Below, piece after piece: positions 13,833 to 16,725 of a DNA stretch of 16,725 bases (the stretch's first letter is position 1; each line of letters opens with the position of its first letter). This stretch comes from Candidatus Komeilibacteria bacterium (GTDB lineage: Bacteria; Patescibacteriota; Patescibacteriia; UBA1558). The DNA lies in contig JANLIN010000075.1 of assembly GCA_024654345.1 (NCBI GenBank), positions 1 to 16,725 of the forward strand, given 5' to 3'. The notes beneath the pieces are model-generated. The model searched no databases and had not been told where the DNA came from. It saw only the letters and a program-made list of their open reading frames with translations. The position numbers and the translations under genes are program-made.

Positions 13833-14075
13833 ATGTCCAACTACATAAAACCCTCAGACCAAATGCTGGTTATAGAAAAGCTATATCGCTCCACCGACGC
13901 TATTGGTAGTACGGAAAAATTTAACAGCCAGTACGGCGCTAAAGTCGGCCGCATCGGTGAGGTCACTCTCCCCGTCAATGACTTTTACCGTCGCTTGGTA
14001 GCGGCTGATTTTCTACGCATTGAATGTAAACAATTCATCAAAGAATTCTCCGGTCACGTAGTTGAGATTTACTAA
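13833..14075 (+). CDS. 80-residue protein of unknown function
   Basis: I do not recognise this family. The protein is soluble and neutral, with a mixed helix/strand composition (MSNYIKPSDQMLVIEKLY, then GAKVGRIGEVTLPVNDFYRRLVAADFLRIE, then FSGHVVEIY). It has no signal peptide or membrane helix. It begins shortly after a possible TTATAT box and ends five bases before the lycopene-cyclase-like gene, so the two are probably co-transcribed. A role tied to that membrane protein is possible but not shown. Confidence 0.7.
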   Translation: MSNYIKPSDQMLVIEKLYRSTDAIGSTEKFNSQYGAKVGRIGEVTLPVNDFYRRLVAADFLRIECKQFIKEFSGHVVEIY

Positions 14076-14080
14076 CTCTC

Positions 14081-14893
14081 ATGATCGACCCAATTAAGTA
14101 TTACCGGGAGTGGCCCGTCCATAAACAGCTCCGTCATGATAGGCTGTTACTTTACCTGTGGCCGCTATTTGCTACCGGTCTATCACTATGGTGGTCAGCG
14201 GAATTTTTTACTTCTCTGCTCTTATTTTTTGGACTGCCCCTCTTATACCTTTGCTTTCAGAATCCTCTAAAAATCAAAAAAACAATTCTATTTTCTTTAT
14301 CAACTCTGGTTATCGTGATAGTCCTGGATTATATCTGTGTTGCGACCGGAATTTGGCTGGTAGAGAACTCCGTCATCGGTTTCCGTTTGCTTGGTTACGT
14401 CACCATAGAAAATATAATTTGGCTCCCGATATATACCATGTTTATAATAATGTTCTATGAATATTTCTATGAATACGGAGATACGGATTATAGCTATCGC
14501 CCTCGACTTAAATATCTGTATATTTTATTTGGCGTTATTCTTCTCGGTTTTCTACTCATTTATTTTATCAATGAACAGTGGCTATACATAAATTATTGGT
14601 ACCTGAAATTTGGTGTTATTCTTGTGCTCTTACCTATAATCCTGACACTGTCCACGAAACCTAAATTATTTAACAAATTTCTGAAGGTTGGAGTCTATTT
14701 TTTCTATTCGTCTTTTCTATACGAAATAACAGCTCTCCATCTCAATCAATGGGTATTCCCGGGCGGTGGTATCGTGGGGCGGTTTTCTCTGGGCCAAATG
14801 TGGTTTCCAATCGAAGAACTTTTTTTCTGGATGATACTAGGAGCTATGGGCATTCTTTCCTACTACGAATTTTTTGATGATGATGGGAAATAA
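14081..14893 (+). CDS. duplicated lycopene-cyclase-like (CrtYc/CrtYd type) polytopic membrane protein
   Basis: This 270-residue protein has about seven or eight transmembrane helices in two similar halves. Half 1 carries LDYICVATGIW (82-92) then VTIENIIW (107-114). Half 2 carries YEITALHLNQW (214-224) then FPIEELFFW (242-250). The second matches the PxEE motif of CarR/CrtY-type lycopene cyclase domains (heterodimeric or fused CrtYc-CrtYd). The first is degenerate, with TIEN in place of PIEE and only one Glu. Trp-to-Glu spacing is similar (18 and 21 residues). True cyclases convert lycopene to beta-carotene. No carotenoid gene is near, so a different isoprenoid or lipid role is likely. The C-terminus ends FFDDDGK. 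It follows the 80-residue gene after five bases. Confidence 0.65.
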   Translation: MIDPIKYYREWPVHKQLRHDRLLLYLWPLFATGLSLWWSAEFFTSLLLFFGLPLLYLCFQNPLKIKKTILFSLSTLVIVIVLDYICVATGIWLVENSVIGFRLLGYVTIENIIWLPIYTMFIIMFYEYFYEYGDTDYSYRPRLKYLYILFGVILLGFLLIYFINEQWLYINYWYLKFGVILVLLPIILTLSTKPKLFNKFLKVGVYFFYSSFLYEITALHLNQWVFPGGGIVGRFSLGQMWFPIEELFFWMILGAMGILSYYEFFDDDGK

Positions 14894-14896
14894 GAA

Positions 14897-14934
14897 AAAG
14901 TACCCGAGGCACTTTAAAGTGCCTCGGGTACTTT
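14897..14934. terminator. 38-bp perfect palindrome acting as bidirectional terminator
   Basis: The 19-base arms AAAGTACCCGAGGCACTTT (14897-14915) and AAAGTGCCTCGGGTACTTT (14916-14934) are exact complements with no spacer. It sits between convergent genes and starts four bases after the plus-strand stop. It has only short T runs on either side. Confidence 0.8.
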
Positions 14935-14944
14935 ATATATGCAA

Positions 14945-15634
14945 CTATTCTACTGTGAGGAGAAAATCCTGCCAATTTTCCGAGGCAATGTTCGTTAAAT
15001 CATTTGCCTGATTAATGCTGTAATTACCTATTCGCAATCGGCGCAGTTCATAAACCACCGCCCCCGTACTTAGCTCTTGCCCCAGATCATGCACCAAACT
15101 ACGAATATAAGTACCACTACTTACTTCCGCTTCTATTTCCAACCATGGCCACTCATATTTAACCAGGTCACATCGCTTGATATTAACCTTAACAGGACTC
15201 CTGGCTACCTCTTTTCCCTGTCGCGCCAACTCATAAAGCTTTTTACCAGCTATTTTCTTGGCGGAAAACATGGGTGGTACTTGTTCTATCTGACCGGTAA
15301 ATTTTAATAGGCTACTGGCAATGGTTTCTCGCGTTAGGATTTCCGTATTTTCTTTGACTATTATTTTCCCATCCGCGTCATAGCTGTCAGATATTTCCCC
15401 CAACTTAGCCTTAGCGTAATACACTTTATCAAGCTTCACGAACTTATCTATCTGACGCGTGGCATCACGACCGATAGCGACAATCAATAAGCCCGTCGCC
15501 AACGGATCCAGCGTGCCGGCGTGACCAATTTTTTTCACCCCCGTTATTCCCCGCAATTTTGCCACCACGTCAAAAGAAGTCCAACCCTTTGGCTTGTCGA
15601 TTAAAATAAAGCCTGATTTATTCTCTGTCGTCAT
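14945..15634 (-). CDS. truB: tRNA pseudouridine-55 synthase
   Basis: This 229-residue enzyme makes pseudouridine 55 in the T-loop of tRNAs. The N-terminal GFILIDKPKGWTSFDVV and the catalytic block GHAGTLDPLATGLL (37-50) with nucleophile Asp43 are unmistakable. Further family blocks are YYAKAKLGEISDSYDADG (72-89), PPMFSAKKIAGKKLYELAR (119-137) and SGTYIRSLVHDLG (172-184). It is shorter than the E. coli enzyme (314) and appears to lack the C-terminal PUA RNA-binding domain, as in other reduced-genome bacteria. Its ATG lies six bases after TAGAAT on the minus strand. A terminator separates it from prs. Confidence 0.96.
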   Translation of the reverse strand: MTTENKSGFILIDKPKGWTSFDVVAKLRGITGVKKIGHAGTLDPLATGLLIVAIGRDATRQIDKFVKLDKVYYAKAKLGEISDSYDADGKIIVKENTEILTRETIASSLLKFTGQIEQVPPMFSAKKIAGKKLYELARQGKEVARSPVKVNIKRCDLVKYEWPWLEIEAEVSSGTYIRSLVHDLGQELSTGAVVYELRRLRIGNYSINQANDLTNIASENWQDFLLTVE

Positions 15635-15640
15635 GCGCCT

Positions 15641-15646
15641 ATTCTA
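15641..15646 (-). promoter_or_regulatory. -10 promoter of truB (leaderless)
   Basis: On the minus strand TAGAAT is followed by six bases and then the truB ATG, the same spacing as before the genes at 1670 and 4294. There is no proper TG extension and no clear -35. Confidence 0.5.
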
Positions 15647-15650
15647 CAAG

Positions 15651-15683
15651 AAAAATAAAACCCCGACAATTATGACGGGGTTT
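15651..15683 (-). terminator. terminator of prs
   Basis: On the minus strand AAACCCCG pairs with CGGGGTTT (plus 15676-15683 and 15658-15665) across a 10-base loop, followed by TTTTATTTTT. It lies just past the prs stop. Confidence 0.9.
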
Positions 15684-15687
15684 CTTC

Positions 15688-16653
15688 TTATTCATCAAAC
15701 AGAGCGGAGAGGGATTCGCCCGTTTGAATGCACCGCAAAGCGTTGGCCCAAAGCTCCGCCAGTGGCCAGACGGATATCTGTTCACAGTCCTCCGCTTCGG
15801 CACTAAGGGGGATACTATCGCTGATAAAAAGATGGTCGAGAGCGGATTTGGATATCCTCTCCACCGCCGCCCCCGAAAGAATACCATGAGTCGCAATTGC
15901 CGAGACAGTTAAGGCCCCGGCACCGAGCAATGCTTTCGCTCCAGACGTCAGTGTTCCGGCCGTATCAACCATATCATCGATTAAAAGGGCATGCTTTTGT
16001 TTTACATCGCCTACAATATTCATAACCTCCGACATATTCGGTTCGGGACGCCGTTTGTCCAAGATAGCGATGGGCACGTTTAGTCTTTTGGCATACGAAC
16101 GACACATATTACCGGCTCCGACATCCGGTGCTACCAGTACCAAATCTTTCACGGATTCTCCGTATTGTTGTCTGATATTTCTCAGAAAAACCGGTCGAGC
16201 GTAGATGTGATCAGATGGCGTTTCAAAAAAGCCCGCGATGGCAGCGGCGTGCAGATCCAAGAACACAAGCCAATTGGCGCCGGCGGCATCGATCGCTTTC
16301 GCCATCACCTTGGCTGAAATAGGACGTCGTGGAGCATCCTTTCTTTCTTGGCGACTATAGCCAAAATATGGAATAACCACGGTTATTTTCCCCGCCGCTG
16401 AGCGACGGGCAGCATCGATCAGTATCATTAGTTCTTGGTGAGCGGCTTTTCTCGGTCCCGTGGCCTGAAAAATGACAACATGCTTGTTACGAATATTTTC
16501 TTCGTATTTGATGTTGAATTCTCCGTCAGAAAATTCCTTATTTTGCAGTTTTCCCGGGCCAGTCCTCAAATAACGACAGACGCTATCAACTAAATCCTGA
16601 CACGTCGAGCCGGCAAATATTCGAATCTCGCCATTGGTAAGCGCAGTTTGCAA
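15688..16653 (-). CDS. prs: ribose-phosphate pyrophosphokinase (PRPP synthase)
   Basis: This 321-residue cytoplasmic enzyme makes PRPP from ribose 5-phosphate and ATP for nucleotide, His/Trp and NAD synthesis. Motifs are FSDGEFNIKYEENIR (41-55), IPYFGYSRQERK (94-105, ATP loop, usually RQDRK), DLHAAAIAGFF (133-143) with His135, KRRP (200-203) and the PRPP-binding loop LLIDDMVDTAGT (223-234), with Ala where most have Gly/Gly. The start is TTG 16653, chosen because no ATG lies upstream of the conserved N-terminus and AGGAGA stands six bases before it. It has a consensus promoter at 16695-16723 and its own terminator. Confidence 0.95.
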   Translation of the reverse strand: MQTALTNGEIRIFAGSTCQDLVDSVCRYLRTGPGKLQNKEFSDGEFNIKYEENIRNKHVVIFQATGPRKAAHQELMILIDAARRSAAGKITVVIPYFGYSRQERKDAPRRPISAKVMAKAIDAAGANWLVFLDLHAAAIAGFFETPSDHIYARPVFLRNIRQQYGESVKDLVLVAPDVGAGNMCRSYAKRLNVPIAILDKRRPEPNMSEVMNIVGDVKQKHALLIDDMVDTAGTLTSGAKALLGAGALTVSAIATHGILSGAAVERISKSALDHLFISDSIPLSAEAEDCEQISVWPLAELWANALRCIQTGESLSALFDE

Positions 16654-16659
16654 TTTATA

Positions 16660-16665
16660 TCTCCT
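16660..16665 (-). promoter_or_regulatory. Shine-Dalgarno site selecting the prs TTG start
   Basis: Minus-strand AGGAGA is followed by six bases (TATAAA) and then TTG. Together with the conserved protein start, it decides for an unusual TTG initiation codon. Confidence 0.8.
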
Positions 16666-16694
16666 GTGATTGTTAAAGAATATATTTTGGCTAT

Positions 16695-16723
16695 AAATTA
16701 ACAGGTGGGTTCTAATCTGTCAA
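16695..16723 (-). promoter_or_regulatory. consensus promoter of prs
   Basis: On the minus strand: TTGACA (16723-16718), a 17-base spacer, then TAATTT (16700-16695) with a TG-T extension. It uses the same -10 as the promoter at 7491-7496. The leader is about 35 bases. Confidence 0.85.
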
Positions 16724-16725
16724 AT

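Overview
The window looks like chromosomal sequence from a small-genome bacterium of the Candidate Phyla Radiation (Patescibacteria). This is inferred from gene content and protein style, not from a marker-gene tree. Indicators are the membrane-anchored 3D-domain protein, the short TruB without a C-terminal PUA domain, the short glucose-1-phosphate thymidylyltransferase, the anchored C39-like peptidase, and many leaderless or SD-poor starts. Base composition is moderate (roughly mid-40s % GC by eye), and no ribosomal RNA gene or phage module is present.

Left end (1-1653): one secreted trypsin-fold protease of the lysyl-endopeptidase type. It ends in a fibronectin-like domain plus a type IX secretion (T9SS) C-terminal sorting domain and is closed by a terminator. 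This architecture belongs to Bacteroidota and relatives and is out of place here. Next (1670-3482) comes a tightly packed trio: PAP2 phosphatase, EamA/DMT transporter, and an alkyltransferase-like (ATL) DNA-repair protein with Trp in place of the active Cys. A structured intergenic region carries a consensus promoter and an early terminator hairpin ahead of a 3D-domain cell-wall protein (3695-4222). An M50-like membrane zinc protease (4294-4935) and a GrpB-like nucleotidyltransferase (5029-5532) follow.

Middle: tRNA-Cys(GCA) lies on the minus strand (5705-5779). Its last bases are duplicated about 155 bp away around a hairpin-rich segment. A minus-strand operon (HIT protein, DUF5680-like protein, RmlA) follows. 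A consensus promoter at 7468 drives three overlapping or abutting small membrane-protein genes (34, 33 and 79 codons) that have no recognisable relatives. After that come polA, with complete 5' nuclease, proofreading and polymerase domains, and an envelope operon (GlsB/YeaQ-like protein, C39-like peptidase, coiled-coil lipoprotein).

Right end: holA (DNA polymerase III delta), whose promoter and start codon sit in the two arms of a long inverted repeat, converges on rpsT. Then come an unknown 80-residue protein plus a duplicated lycopene-cyclase-like membrane protein, a 38-bp perfect palindrome, truB and prs.

Expression signals are clear. Three TTGACA-N17-TAaaaT-like promoters are visible, and several genes have a -10 box exactly 6 bases before ATG, implying leaderless mRNAs. 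Most genes end in strong hairpin terminators. Candidates for something undescribed are the small-ORF tricistron, the tRNA-Cys-linked element, the holA promoter/start palindrome, the 80-aa/lycopene-cyclase-like pair and the stray T9SS protease.
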